This document shows positions 7,972 through 16,198 of a DNA stretch of 64,000 bases, one piece after another. Positions within the stretch are counted from its first letter, which is position 1, and each line of letters starts with the position of its first letter. Source of the stretch: Mycolicibacter senuensis (lineage in GTDB: Bacteria; Actinomycetota; Actinomycetes; Mycobacteriales; Mycobacteriaceae). The stretch spans positions 123,659 through 187,658 of the forward strand of contig NZ_LQPS01000016.1 in the NCBI RefSeq assembly GCF_002101885.1. The letters are read 5' to 3'. The notes beneath the pieces are model-generated. The model ran no database searches. It was not told the DNA's origin and saw nothing but the letters and a program-made list of their open reading frames with translations. The position numbers and the translations under genes are program-made.

Positions 7972-9240
7972 GTGAACCGAGCAGTCATGATGCGTATCGC
8001 GGCATGCGCAATCATGGGCCTCGGTGCCGCATTATTGGTCGCTGCCCTGCTGTTGTCCACCTACACCGCGGGCAAGATCGCCAAGATCCCGCTGGACGTC
8101 GACGTCACGCTGATCAGCAACGGCAGCGGCGCCGCGTTGGACCCGGAATCGCTCGGGGGTGAACACGCGGTCGTCGACCAGGATGTGCCGTTGGTGTCGC
8201 AGGAGCAGATCGGTGTCGAGGCACCCGCCAACGCCGACGTGGTGACCCTGCAGGCCGGCTCCTCGCTGCGGCGTGCGGACCGGCAGAAGGAGACCGGCCT
8301 GCTGTTGGCGATCGTCGACACCGTGACGGTGGACCGCCGTACCGCCGAAGCGATTTCGGATGACAGCCACCCGGGCGGCTCGGTGCAGCGGCCGCGGAAC
8401 TTCGACGACGACAGCCCGCCCACCAACATCGCGCTGCCGCACGAGGGGCTGTCCTACCGGTTCCCCTTCGACACCCAGAAGCAGTCCTACCAGTACTTCG
8501 ATCCGATCGCGCAGAAGGCCTACGAGGCCAACTACGAGGGCGAGGACGACGTCAACGGGCTGACCGTGTACCGGTTCGCCCAGAACGTGGGCTACGACCC
8601 GGACGGCGCCCTGGCCGACCCGGTGCGCTACCCGTCGCTGTACGGCCACGACGAGGACGGTGAGATCACCGCCCCCGCCCGGATGTGGGACATCGAGGGC
8701 GCGGACCCCGACGAGGACATCACCATGACGCGGTACTACGCCGCGCAGAAGACATTGTGGGTCGATCCGGTCTCGGGCACCATCGTCAAGTCGAAGCTGC
8801 ACGCCAACCACTACTACGCCCGCGACCCGCTGAAACCGGAAGTCGCGCTGGCCGACTACACCGTCGTCAGCTCCGAGGAGACCATCGAGGCGCAGGTCAA
8901 CGCCGCCCGCAATGAGCGGGACCGGGTCGCCCTGTGGTCGCGGGTCCTGCCGATCACCTTCACGGCCGCCGGGCTGATCTCGTTGATCGGCGGTGTGCTG
9001 GTCGGCTGGTTCAGCCTGCCGGCCGAGGCCGCACTGGGCCGGCCGGGACGTGATGGCGCCGACGGCGGATTCTTCGGCGGCTTCGCTCCCAAGTCGCCGT
9101 CGCCCGGACCCGCTACCGGGGCCGAGGCCGAAACCGAGAAGCTGCCGACGCAGCGCCCCCAGCTGGACCGCCCGGCCACGCCACCGGAGGCCGACCCGCC
9201 GACTCGCGGTCAACCGGATCCCGCTCCCGACCAGCCCTGA
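7972..9240 (+). CDS. DUF3068 membrane-anchored protein (Rv0227c-like)
   Basis: 422-residue actinobacterial envelope protein. An N-terminal membrane segment (IAACAIMGLGAALLVAALLL) is followed by a large extracytoplasmic domain with the family motif LPHEGLSYRFPFDT, a second membrane segment near residues 330-350 (TFTAAGLISLIGGVLVGWF) and a proline/glutamate-rich cytosolic tail. The GTG at 7972 was chosen because AAGGAAGG lies 8-10 bases upstream and the M. tuberculosis homologue starts at MNR; a GTG at 7936 would add 12 non-conserved residues. The next gene starts 7 bases after its stop. Its biochemical role is not established. Confidence 0.88.
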   Translation: MNRAVMMRIAACAIMGLGAALLVAALLLSTYTAGKIAKIPLDVDVTLISNGSGAALDPESLGGEHAVVDQDVPLVSQEQIGVEAPANADVVTLQAGSSLRRADRQKETGLLLAIVDTVTVDRRTAEAISDDSHPGGSVQRPRNFDDDSPPTNIALPHEGLSYRFPFDTQKQSYQYFDPIAQKAYEANYEGEDDVNGLTVYRFAQNVGYDPDGALADPVRYPSLYGHDEDGEITAPARMWDIEGADPDEDITMTRYYAAQKTLWVDPVSGTIVKSKLHANHYYARDPLKPEVALADYTVVSSEETIEAQVNAARNERDRVALWSRVLPITFTAAGLISLIGGVLVGWFSLPAEAALGRPGRDGADGGFFGGFAPKSPSPGPATGAEAETEKLPTQRPQLDRPATPPEADPPTRGQPDPAPDQP

Positions 9241-9247
9241 GCCCGCG

Positions 9248-10945
9248 GTGGTGCGAGCCGGGCGCTGGATCGCGCCGTGCTATGCACTGGGATTGACGCT
9301 GTTGGTGCTGGCGCCGCTGCTGCGGCCGGGCTATCTGCTTTTGCGCGACGCGGTGTCGACGCCGCGGTCGTATCTGACCGCAAGCGCGCTCGGACTGGGC
9401 GAGACGGCGCCGCGGGCAGTACCGCAGGACTTCGCGGTGGCGCTGGCTTCGCGGCTGTTCGACGGCGGCATCGTGGTCAAGGCGTTGCTGATCGCGGCGC
9501 TGTGGCTGGCCGGCTGCGGCGCGGCGCGACTGGTGGCTACGGTGTTGCCGGACGCCGGGCAGCCCGGCCAACTGGTGGCCGTCACCGTCGCGATCTGGAA
9601 TCCCTATGTCGCCGAACGACTGCTGCAGGGGCATTGGAGCCTGCTGGTCGGCTACGGGTGCCTGCCCTGGGTGGCAGTGGCGATGCTGCGGCTGCGATCC
9701 GGCAGCGCCGGGTTGTTCGGGTTGGTGTTCTTTCTGGCACTGGCCGGACTGACCCCCACCGGGCTGCTGCTGGCCGCCGTGGTGGCACTGGTGTGCGTCG
9801 CGGCACCGGGTTCCGGTCCGCCGCGGTGGTGGTGTGCGACCGGCACGGTGGCGATCACCGCGACCGCCGCACTGCCGTGGCTGATGGCCCTGGTGGTGGG
9901 CCCGGGTTCCGTTCGCGGCGAGCCGGCCGGGGTGGCGGCGTTCGCGGCCCGCGCCGAGCCGGGCCTGGGTACGCTGGGCAGTCTTGCCGGGCTGGCCGGT
10001 ATCTGGAATGCCGATGCGGTACCCGGTTCCCGGACAACGGTTTTCGCGCTGGCGGCGACGGCGGTGTTGCTGGGCGTGGTGGCGCTGGGGGTGCCGACGG
10101 TGCGGGAGATCCCCGCCGCCCGGCCGCTGCTGGTGCTGGCGGGCACGGCAGTGCTGCTGTTGGCGATGCTGGCGACCGGCCCCGGGTTGGCGGTGCTGGG
10201 CTGGGCGGTGGACGTCACACCCGGCGCCGGACTGCTGCGCGACGGCCAGAAGTGGGTGGCGCTGGCGATGCCGGGTTACGTGCTGGCCGGGGCCGGCGCG
10301 GTGGTGGGTCTGCGCGACCGACTCCCGCCGCCGCGGGCGGCACTGGTGTGCTGCGTCGCGCTGATCGTTGTGCTGCCCGACCTTGCCTGGGGTGTGGGCG
10401 GCCGGATCTCGCCGGTGCACTACCCGCCCGGTTGGACGGCGGTGGCGGCGAAGATCAACGCCGATCCGCGACCGGTCGCCGTGCTGCCGGCCGACACGAT
10501 GCGGCACTTCGCCTGGGCCGGGCCGGCGCCGGTGCTCGACCCGCTGGGCCGGTGGGTGCGCGCCGAGGTGCTCACCACCGGCGATCTGCGTGTCGGCGGG
10601 CAGACCGTGCCCGGTGAGGGCGCCCACGCCCGGGCGGTTCAGGAGGCGCTGCTGTCCGGCGCCGAGCCGGTGACGCTCGGCGTGTACGGGGTGGGCTGGG
10701 TGGTGGCCGAATCCGGCACCGACGGCGAAATGGGTGCTGCGGCAAAGACACTGTCCCGGTTACCGGTCACCTACCGCGATTCCGACTTCACCGTGTACCG
10801 GGTCGGCGGCCGTGCGCCGAAGGGCTCCGCCGGCGCGCGCCGGGCCGTGTTGGCGGCGCATCTGGTGTGGCTGGCGATGCTGGTGGTGGGTGCGGGCGGC
10901 CTGGCGGCGCCGCCGGTTCGGCGGCGCTACCCCGCGGCGAAGTAG
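9248..10945 (+). CDS. Multispanning membrane protein, Rv0226c-like
   Basis: 565-residue integral membrane protein with about twelve hydrophobic segments and a C-terminal soluble region of about 130 residues before a last membrane helix. The N-terminus (RWIAPCYALGLTLLVLAPLL, then RDAVSTPRSYL) matches Rv0226c, so the GTG at 9248 (or 9251) was chosen over a much longer in-frame extension lying inside the previous gene. It has the look of a GT-C type polyprenyl-dependent glycosyltransferase or flippase, but no catalytic motif is decisive. It is co-directional with the Rv0227c-like gene. Its last 19 bases overlap the end of the convergent subunit IV-like gene. Confidence 0.8.
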   Translation: MVRAGRWIAPCYALGLTLLVLAPLLRPGYLLLRDAVSTPRSYLTASALGLGETAPRAVPQDFAVALASRLFDGGIVVKALLIAALWLAGCGAARLVATVLPDAGQPGQLVAVTVAIWNPYVAERLLQGHWSLLVGYGCLPWVAVAMLRLRSGSAGLFGLVFFLALAGLTPTGLLLAAVVALVCVAAPGSGPPRWWCATGTVAITATAALPWLMALVVGPGSVRGEPAGVAAFAARAEPGLGTLGSLAGLAGIWNADAVPGSRTTVFALAATAVLLGVVALGVPTVREIPAARPLLVLAGTAVLLLAMLATGPGLAVLGWAVDVTPGAGLLRDGQKWVALAMPGYVLAGAGAVVGLRDRLPPPRAALVCCVALIVVLPDLAWGVGGRISPVHYPPGWTAVAAKINADPRPVAVLPADTMRHFAWAGPAPVLDPLGRWVRAEVLTTGDLRVGGQTVPGEGAHARAVQEALLSGAEPVTLGVYGVGWVVAESGTDGEMGAAAKTLSRLPVTYRDSDFTVYRVGGRAPKGSAGARRAVLAAHLVWLAMLVVGAGGLAAPPVRRRYPAAK

Positions 10946-11205
10946 AAGCCGAACAGCAGCCCGAACAGCGCCAGCAGCCAACCGCTCGTGGTCACCTTGA
11001 GCCAGGTGGGCGCGTGCCGGACCTCCATGAAGTGCCAGATCACCAGTTGGGTCTTGATGGCGGCGATCAACAGCACGATGACGGTGACGGTGGCATTGAG
11101 GTGGTGTGCCTCGCCCCCATCGCGGGCGGTCTGCCACGACGCGATGGTCACCGCCGTCAGCAGCGCCCACACCAAGATCAGCGGGTTGCGCCGATACGTG
11201 GTCAT
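10927..11205 (-). CDS. Cytochrome c oxidase subunit IV-like (prokaryotic) membrane protein
   Basis: 92-residue protein with three hydrophobic segments (LILVWALLTAVTIASW, ATVTVIVLLIAAIKTQLVIW, GWLLALFGLLFGFYFAAG) and the KTQLVIWHFMEVRHAPTWL stretch typical of prokaryotic cytochrome c oxidase subunit IV/NorF-type proteins. It is the last gene of a four-gene operon, following the subunit III-like gene by 6 bases. Such small subunits assist assembly of haem-copper oxidases or nitric oxide reductases. No catalytic subunit is present nearby. Confidence 0.8.
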   Translation of the reverse strand: MTTYRRNPLILVWALLTAVTIASWQTARDGGEAHHLNATVTVIVLLIAAIKTQLVIWHFMEVRHAPTWLKVTTSGWLLALFGLLFGFYFAAG

Positions 11206-11211
11206 AGCCGA

Positions 11212-11823
11212 TCACCTCATCAAGTAGAGCAACGCGAACAGGATCAGCCACAACACGTCGACCATGTGCCAGTAGGTTGCGCCGGTCTCCACCAAGGACA
11301 TTCGGGGTTTCGCCGCTCCGCGTAGGCTGCGGATGACGAAGCAGAGAATCACCAGCCCCAGGAACACGTGACACAGGTGCATTCCGGTCATCACGAAGTA
11401 GTACATGAAGAACAGGTTGGTTCCCGGTGTCAGCCCGTCGGTGATCTCCGGGATGTATTCGCACATCTTGAACAGCGGGAACGCCGCCCCGCACGCCAGC
11501 GCGGCGCAGAACCACCGGCGTGCCTCGACCGTCCTTCCGGCCCGCGCGACCGAGGTGCCCAGCGCCACGAAGAGCGAACTGGTCAGCAGCACAACGGTAT
11601 TGACGATGCCGATGCTGAGGTTCACCTTGGCCTGACTGGCCAGGAACATGGCTTGGTCTTGGCCGCGGAAGTACATGTAGGACACGAAGTAGGCGGCGAA
11701 GATGAACAGATCGCCGATGACGAAGAACCACATGCTCGATTCACCGGGAAGGTGACCGCGCGCACCGGGGTTTTGGGTCATCTCGTCGGTACTGATGCTG
11801 GGCTCCGCGTCGACCTCGGTCAT
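11212..11823 (-). CDS. Haem-copper oxidase subunit III-like (CoxC/NorE-type) membrane protein
   Basis: 203-residue protein with five membrane segments. Subunit III signatures are clear: GESSMWFFVIGDLFIFAAYF at the start of the first helix, TGMHLCHVFLGLVIL and ETGATYWHMVDVLWLILFAL near the C-terminus. The length and the single-gene form resemble NorE and the short cytochrome oxidase subunit III. The ATG at 11823 overlaps the preceding gene's stop as ATGA, so it is translationally coupled to the two paralogous membrane proteins upstream. Its partner catalytic subunit must be encoded elsewhere or be absent. Confidence 0.85.
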   Translation of the reverse strand: MTEVDAEPSISTDEMTQNPGARGHLPGESSMWFFVIGDLFIFAAYFVSYMYFRGQDQAMFLASQAKVNLSIGIVNTVVLLTSSLFVALGTSVARAGRTVEARRWFCAALACGAAFPLFKMCEYIPEITDGLTPGTNLFFMYYFVMTGMHLCHVFLGLVILCFVIRSLRGAAKPRMSLVETGATYWHMVDVLWLILFALLYLMR

Positions 11824-12560
11824 GCGCCGGCTCCGGCTCCCGTGCGTTCCCGCGCCACCCAAGCGTTTTCGAGTTCAGCATCGGGTTGGTTCTTGATCGC
11901 CCGGAAGATGCACGTGTAGACGATGAACTGCCATGACACGTACAGCGTCATCGCGAGCCAGAATGTCATCAGCCCGTTCCAGGCGAACGGTCCCGATTTG
12001 GCGATCCAAACGGGTGCGGCCATCAGCTCGGTCACGTATTGCCAGACGGTGTAGTAGCCCAGCCATTTCGGCAGAATATTGTTCTCGTCGAGAATGATCG
12101 CCAGGCCGAAGGCCATCCACATGATGCAGAAGCACCCCAGCGATCCGATGAACGCCAGGTAGCCGAAGTCGTAGAGCATCGCCAGGATCGCCGGGTCGTA
12201 ACCGGGACGGAACGCACCGAGCCCGAAGCAGAACATGCCGAAGAGCATCCCGACGATGGTGCCGGTCATCGCCCCCATCATGACGGTGTACCGGAACACC
12301 GGGCTGACCGACATCCGCTTGATCTGGATGAGGTAGCACGCGTTCGACACCGGCGCCAGACCGAACGCCAGCGTCAGCACGGTGCAGGCGATCAGCAGAT
12401 TGTGCGACTGCATGAAGTCGAGGATCTGGGCCGGTGCGGCGCTCGGCGAGCGGGGCGGCATCATCCAGCTCAACGGGACGAAGACCAGGCCGAACAGCGC
12501 GAAGAAGACCGGGACCGACCAGAAGGCGATCCACTGATCCCGTTTCGCGGCCTTGGTCAT
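11820..12560 (-). CDS. Uncharacterised six-helix membrane protein, paralogue of the next upstream gene
   Basis: 246-residue integral membrane protein with about six hydrophobic helices; no family recognised. Conserved with its neighbour (12557-13279) are a proline-rich first loop (PPRSPSAAP), the motif AFRPGYDPAILAMLYDFG after the third helix, and GPFAWNGLMTFWL before the last helix. Both ends overlap neighbours by ATGA, placing it in the middle of a translationally coupled operon. A role in a membrane redox complex is suggested only by its subunit III- and IV-like partners. No haem or copper ligand motif can be assigned with confidence. Confidence 0.75.
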   Translation of the reverse strand: MTKAAKRDQWIAFWSVPVFFALFGLVFVPLSWMMPPRSPSAAPAQILDFMQSHNLLIACTVLTLAFGLAPVSNACYLIQIKRMSVSPVFRYTVMMGAMTGTIVGMLFGMFCFGLGAFRPGYDPAILAMLYDFGYLAFIGSLGCFCIMWMAFGLAIILDENNILPKWLGYYTVWQYVTELMAAPVWIAKSGPFAWNGLMTFWLAMTLYVSWQFIVYTCIFRAIKNQPDAELENAWVARERTGAGAGA

Positions 12561-13279
12561 GCCAGCGCCTCACGCTCGTCGCCCTGGCGATTCACCACAT
12601 CGCGCAGCACGGCGAACATGACCACGAGATAGACGGCGAAGACACTGAGCCGCAGCGTGAATGAGAGCGAACCGTCCCAGGCGAGCGGCCCGGTCTTGTA
12701 CAGCAGCGAGAAGGCGCTGGGTACCAGCAGCACGGCTGCCGCGACGTTGAAGTGCGCCACCCAGCGCGGGAAGACCGGGTCTGGCCGGGCGTCCAGGTAG
12801 ATGCTGAGGGCCAGGCAGAAGTTCTGCACGATGATGGTGCCGACGGGTGCGATGAAGAAGAACCACGCCATGTCGTTGAGCAGACTGATGAGTTGCGGGT
12901 CGCGTTCGGGCCGGAACGCCGCCATCGCCCAGCAGTAGTCGGCGAGGATGAACGCCGTGAGCCCCACTCCGACGCAGAGCAGGTAGGCGTAGGTGAAGAC
13001 ACTGCTCGACGTCGCGGTCCGGGAGATCTGCACCGCGGTCACCGCGAACAGCGGAACCAGCGAGCACGCGATCAGATTGCACAGGATCGTGACGCCCAAT
13101 ATGCCGGTGACGTTGTCGGCGAAGAAGGCCCCGACCTGTTCGGGAGTCAGCGTCGGTGACAGCGGCGGGGAGAACACCGGGAACAGCAGATAGGCCAGCG
13201 CGAACAACCCGGCCGCCGGCGGCACCGTCCACAACAGGATGCGCTGGCCCTTGGTGTTCATCGCCGTCGCTGCCGTCAT
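12557..13279 (-). CDS. Uncharacterised six-helix membrane protein, first gene of the subunit III/IV-like operon
   Basis: 240-residue integral membrane protein with about six hydrophobic helices. It shares the pattern AFRPERDPQLISLLNDMAWF and GPLAWDGSLSFTLRL with the following gene, indicating an ancient duplication. The ATG at 13279 (MTAATAMNT) has a GGGGTGGGG purine-rich site upstream; a longer in-frame start has no conserved sequence. It is divergent from a TetR-family gene 179 bases away, whose product is the natural candidate to regulate the operon. Function unknown. Confidence 0.75.
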   Translation of the reverse strand: MTAATAMNTKGQRILLWTVPPAAGLFALAYLLFPVFSPPLSPTLTPEQVGAFFADNVTGILGVTILCNLIACSLVPLFAVTAVQISRTATSSSVFTYAYLLCVGVGLTAFILADYCWAMAAFRPERDPQLISLLNDMAWFFFIAPVGTIIVQNFCLALSIYLDARPDPVFPRWVAHFNVAAAVLLVPSAFSLLYKTGPLAWDGSLSFTLRLSVFAVYLVVMFAVLRDVVNRQGDEREALA

Positions 13280-13334
13280 CGCCCCACCCCTGCCTGGTCT
13301 GCCACCACCCGCTCGGTTGCTAGGTCTAACACAC

Positions 13335-13430
13335 TCACTGACAAATGACAACGAGAAAGCGGTGATCATGTTGCCATTGCCGAGGTCGGTGCGCCGGCCG
13401 GCCGCGTTTTTGGGTGACAGGGGTCAGTGA
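13335..13430. promoter_or_regulatory. Oppositely oriented copies of TCACTGAC in the divergent tetR/membrane-operon promoter
   Basis: TCACTGAC at 13335-13342 and its exact reverse complement GTCAGTGA at 13423-13430 lie in the 178-base gap, one near each divergent start. The second also forms TGAC-AGGG-GTCA (13415-13426), about where the -35 of tetR should be. CACAAT (13446-13451) ends six bases before the tetR GTG and could be a leaderless -10. Possible binding sites for the TetR protein. Confidence 0.35.
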
Positions 13431-13457
13431 ATCGCTCCGCTGCGGCACAATGAGGCC

Positions 13458-14066
13458 GTGCCAGACAGTGCGACCCAGCGTGAAGCCCAGCGCCGTAGAA
13501 CACGTGCCCGCGTGCTCGACGCCGCCATCGTGGAGTTTCAGCGGGCCGGCACCAACGCGGCCGACATCAACGCGATCGCCAAAGCCGCGGGGGTGGCGCG
13601 CAGCACCTTCTACTTCCACTTCCCCACCAAGGAGCACGTGCTTCTCGAGTTGATCCGACGCGACGAGATGCGCCTCGCCGAGGAGCTCGGTCGATTCCTC
13701 GACACTCGACGGGACCTCGCGGCGGTGCTGAAGACGATCGTCGAATTGGTCTTGGCCCTCGAAAGCCGCTGGGGTTCGGCGTTGTTCCGCGACGTCCTGA
13801 GTCTGTACTTCTCGCCCAACCGGCCCGAACCGGAGAAGTGGGCCAGTCACCCGACCTTCGTGCTGCTGGCCGCCGAGATCGAGCGGTCACGCCTTCGTGG
13901 CGACCTGTACGACGACGTGGACGCCTACCACAGCGCCGCGTTCTTCCTCCTCGGTGTCTACGCGCTGCTCACCACCGTCGGAGAATCCCAGGCGGAACGC
14001 GATGTGGCGCTGACGAAATTCGTCTCCAGTAGCCTGCGCAGCATGGCGCCCGGCCTTCGACTCTGA
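13458..14066 (+). CDS. TetR-family transcriptional regulator
   Basis: 202-residue TetR regulator. The helix-turn-helix AIAKAAGVARSTFYFHFPTK is near residues 38-57. It is divergent from the four-gene membrane operon and probably controls it, as both promoters carry copies of the same 8-base motif. The start is a GTG (VPDSATQRE) immediately downstream of a possible -10 element. The effector is unknown. Confidence 0.88.
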   Translation: MPDSATQREAQRRRTRARVLDAAIVEFQRAGTNAADINAIAKAAGVARSTFYFHFPTKEHVLLELIRRDEMRLAEELGRFLDTRRDLAAVLKTIVELVLALESRWGSALFRDVLSLYFSPNRPEPEKWASHPTFVLLAAEIERSRLRGDLYDDVDAYHSAAFFLLGVYALLTTVGESQAERDVALTKFVSSSLRSMAPGLRL

Positions 14067-14200
14067 CCCGTGCGGCAGCCGATCGGGGCGGCCAGCCATG
14101 GTGGTGGTGGGACCGGCAGGTCTGACAATCGGTCGCCGATCCGCTGGAACCGGAGATAGTGCCCCGGTGTCGCCCGTGAGGCGTACAAGCGAAAGTAAGT

Positions 14201-15715
14201 ATGTTCGAAAGGATCGGCCTGCCCGACCCCGAAGCCCTCGCCGAGCTCGACGAGGCCGCACTGGTGGCAGCGATCGGAGGGTGGACCCAAGCGGAGGCCG
14301 TCGCGGCCGCCCACCGCCTGGCGGCGATCGCCGAGCTGGTGGGCCGCAAACTCTACGACGACCCAGCACATTCGAAATGGGCCTGCGACAACCGGGACGC
14401 GGTGGCCGCCGAAGTGGGTGCGGCCTGCGATATCAGCCACAGCAAAGCATCCGGGCAGATGTATTTGGCTTCGGCGCTGCGCGAACGCCTCCCCAAGGTG
14501 GCGGCACTGTTCGCCGCCGGACAGCTCAACGCCGCCCTGGTAGCCACCATCTCCTGGCACACCACCTTGATCGAAGACCGTCGGGCCCTTGCCGCGGTCG
14601 ATACCGCCCTGGCCGCCGACGCCCTGCACTACGGGCCACTGTCGGCGTTCAAGACCGGGCAGGCCATCGACGCGATCATCGAGGCTCACGACCCGCAGGC
14701 GCTGCGCCGCAGCCGCCAACATGCCCGCTCCCGCGACCTGGTGGTCGTAAAACGCAACACCGACCATGCCACCACGCCGCTGTGGGGCTGGCTGCACGCC
14801 CACGACGCCGAAGCACTCGACCGGCGGCTGCTGGCGATGGCACACAGCGTCTGCGACGACGATCCGCGCACCATCGCCCAACGTCGCGCCGACGCCCTCG
14901 GCGCACTGGCTGCCGGCGGGCAGACCCTGGCCTGCGGGTGCGGCAACGAGGGCTGCCCTGGCGCCCAGGACCGTCCGGCAAGTTCGGTGCTGATCCACGT
15001 GGTGGCCAACGCCGAGAGCATGGGCACCGGCGCCGACGCTCATCGCAACGGTGAAGACCCACCGCCGCCGCCGATCGACCGTCGGAACCTGTTCGCGCCA
15101 GTAGAGCGCCCCGCCGAGCCCGACCCGCCCCCGAACGCCCCGCCCGCGCTGCTGCTGGGCGGACCGCTGATCCCGGCACCGATGCTGGCCGAACTGATCG
15201 CCGCCGGCGCCACCGTCAAACCGGTGCGACACCCCGGACCCGATAGTGCCCACGAGCCGAGGCATCGGCCGTCGACCGCACTGGATGAGTTTGTGCGCTG
15301 CCGGGACATGACGTGTCGGTGGCCCGGCTGTGACCGCCCGGCGGAATTCTGCGACCTCGACCACGGGATCGCCTATGCGCTCGGCGGGCCGACACATCCG
15401 TCGAATCTGCGTTGCCTGTGTCGAAAACATCACTTACTCAAGACGTTTCACGGGTGGCGCGACCAGCAACATACCGACGGTACCATCGACTGGCTCAGCC
15501 CGACCGGCCAGACCTACACCACCCGCCCCGGCAGTCGGCTACTGTTCCCCGCGCTCTGCGAGCCGACCGGCTGCCTACCCGCGCCGGCTGACCGACAATC
15601 GGATTCGGCGGGACGAACCCTGATGATGCCCGCCCGGCGACGGACTCGGGCCCAGAACCGCGCCCGGGCGATCGTCGCCGAACGCGCCCTCAACATCCGA
15701 CCCCCGCCATCCTGA
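14201..15715 (+). CDS. DUF222/HNH nuclease protein of the 13E12 repeat family
   Basis: 504-residue protein. The N-terminal and central part (about residues 10-320) is DUF222, and an HNH endonuclease signature follows near residues 365-415: CRWPGCDRPAEFCDLDHGIA, then LRCLCRKHHLLKT. This layout defines the mycobacterial REP13E12 family, present in several copies per genome and used as integration sites by phiRv-type prophages in M. tuberculosis. All expected HNH residues appear intact, including the DLDH and the RKHH histidines. A proline-rich linker lies near residues 285-310. No M. tuberculosis counterpart exists at this position, so it may be a mobile or recently duplicated copy. Confidence 0.88.
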   Translation: MFERIGLPDPEALAELDEAALVAAIGGWTQAEAVAAAHRLAAIAELVGRKLYDDPAHSKWACDNRDAVAAEVGAACDISHSKASGQMYLASALRERLPKVAALFAAGQLNAALVATISWHTTLIEDRRALAAVDTALAADALHYGPLSAFKTGQAIDAIIEAHDPQALRRSRQHARSRDLVVVKRNTDHATTPLWGWLHAHDAEALDRRLLAMAHSVCDDDPRTIAQRRADALGALAAGGQTLACGCGNEGCPGAQDRPASSVLIHVVANAESMGTGADAHRNGEDPPPPPIDRRNLFAPVERPAEPDPPPNAPPALLLGGPLIPAPMLAELIAAGATVKPVRHPGPDSAHEPRHRPSTALDEFVRCRDMTCRWPGCDRPAEFCDLDHGIAYALGGPTHPSNLRCLCRKHHLLKTFHGWRDQQHTDGTIDWLSPTGQTYTTRPGSRLLFPALCEPTGCLPAPADRQSDSAGRTLMMPARRRTRAQNRARAIVAERALNIRPPPS

Positions 15716-15752
15716 ACCCACCCGCGTGACCAGGCGGCTCGTCACTCCTGCC

Positions 15753-16175
15753 TCAACCCAGGAACCGGACGCGCACTTCCGGCGCCGGCACCGGACAGCT
15801 GTCGTGCTTGCCGCCGATTCGGTAACGGATGGCGGCGAAGCGGTCATAGAGCCAGTCACGGAGTCGAGCGGGAATGATGCGGGCCGCCAGGAATAGCCGG
15901 AACGGCCCACCCAGATAGCGCACCACCTCCAGGGCTGCCGCCGATCGAATCCTGACCTGCTCGCCGGGTTGACCGGGGTTGTCGACGAACATCATGGAGT
16001 CGATGTCCTGCAGAGCCGGATGGCGCTCGATGACTGCGCGCGCGAAGTCACTGTCCAGGGCTGCGAATCGCAGGCTACCGTGCCGGTCGTGCCGGAGGAT
16101 GGTCTGGACTGATCGGTTGCAGACCCCGCAGACGCCGTCATAGAGCAGCACCGGGGCTATGTCGATGTCGGTCAT
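15753..16175 (-). CDS. DCC-family thiol-disulfide oxidoreductase (DUF393)
   Basis: 140-residue protein of the DUF393 family, with the defining N-terminal motif LLYDGVCGVCNRSV; the redox cysteine pair is C16/C19. The thioredoxin-like fold and the late tryptophan/tyrosine-rich segment (RDWLYDRFAAIRYRIGG) are normal for the family. It is encoded 23 bases downstream of the glycosyltransferase on the same strand. The electron partner is not known. Confidence 0.85.
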   Translation of the reverse strand: MTDIDIAPVLLYDGVCGVCNRSVQTILRHDRHGSLRFAALDSDFARAVIERHPALQDIDSMMFVDNPGQPGEQVRIRSAAALEVVRYLGGPFRLFLAARIIPARLRDWLYDRFAAIRYRIGGKHDSCPVPAPEVRVRFLG

Positions 16176-16198
16176 GGGCGTCCCTCCGGCTCTGCCGG

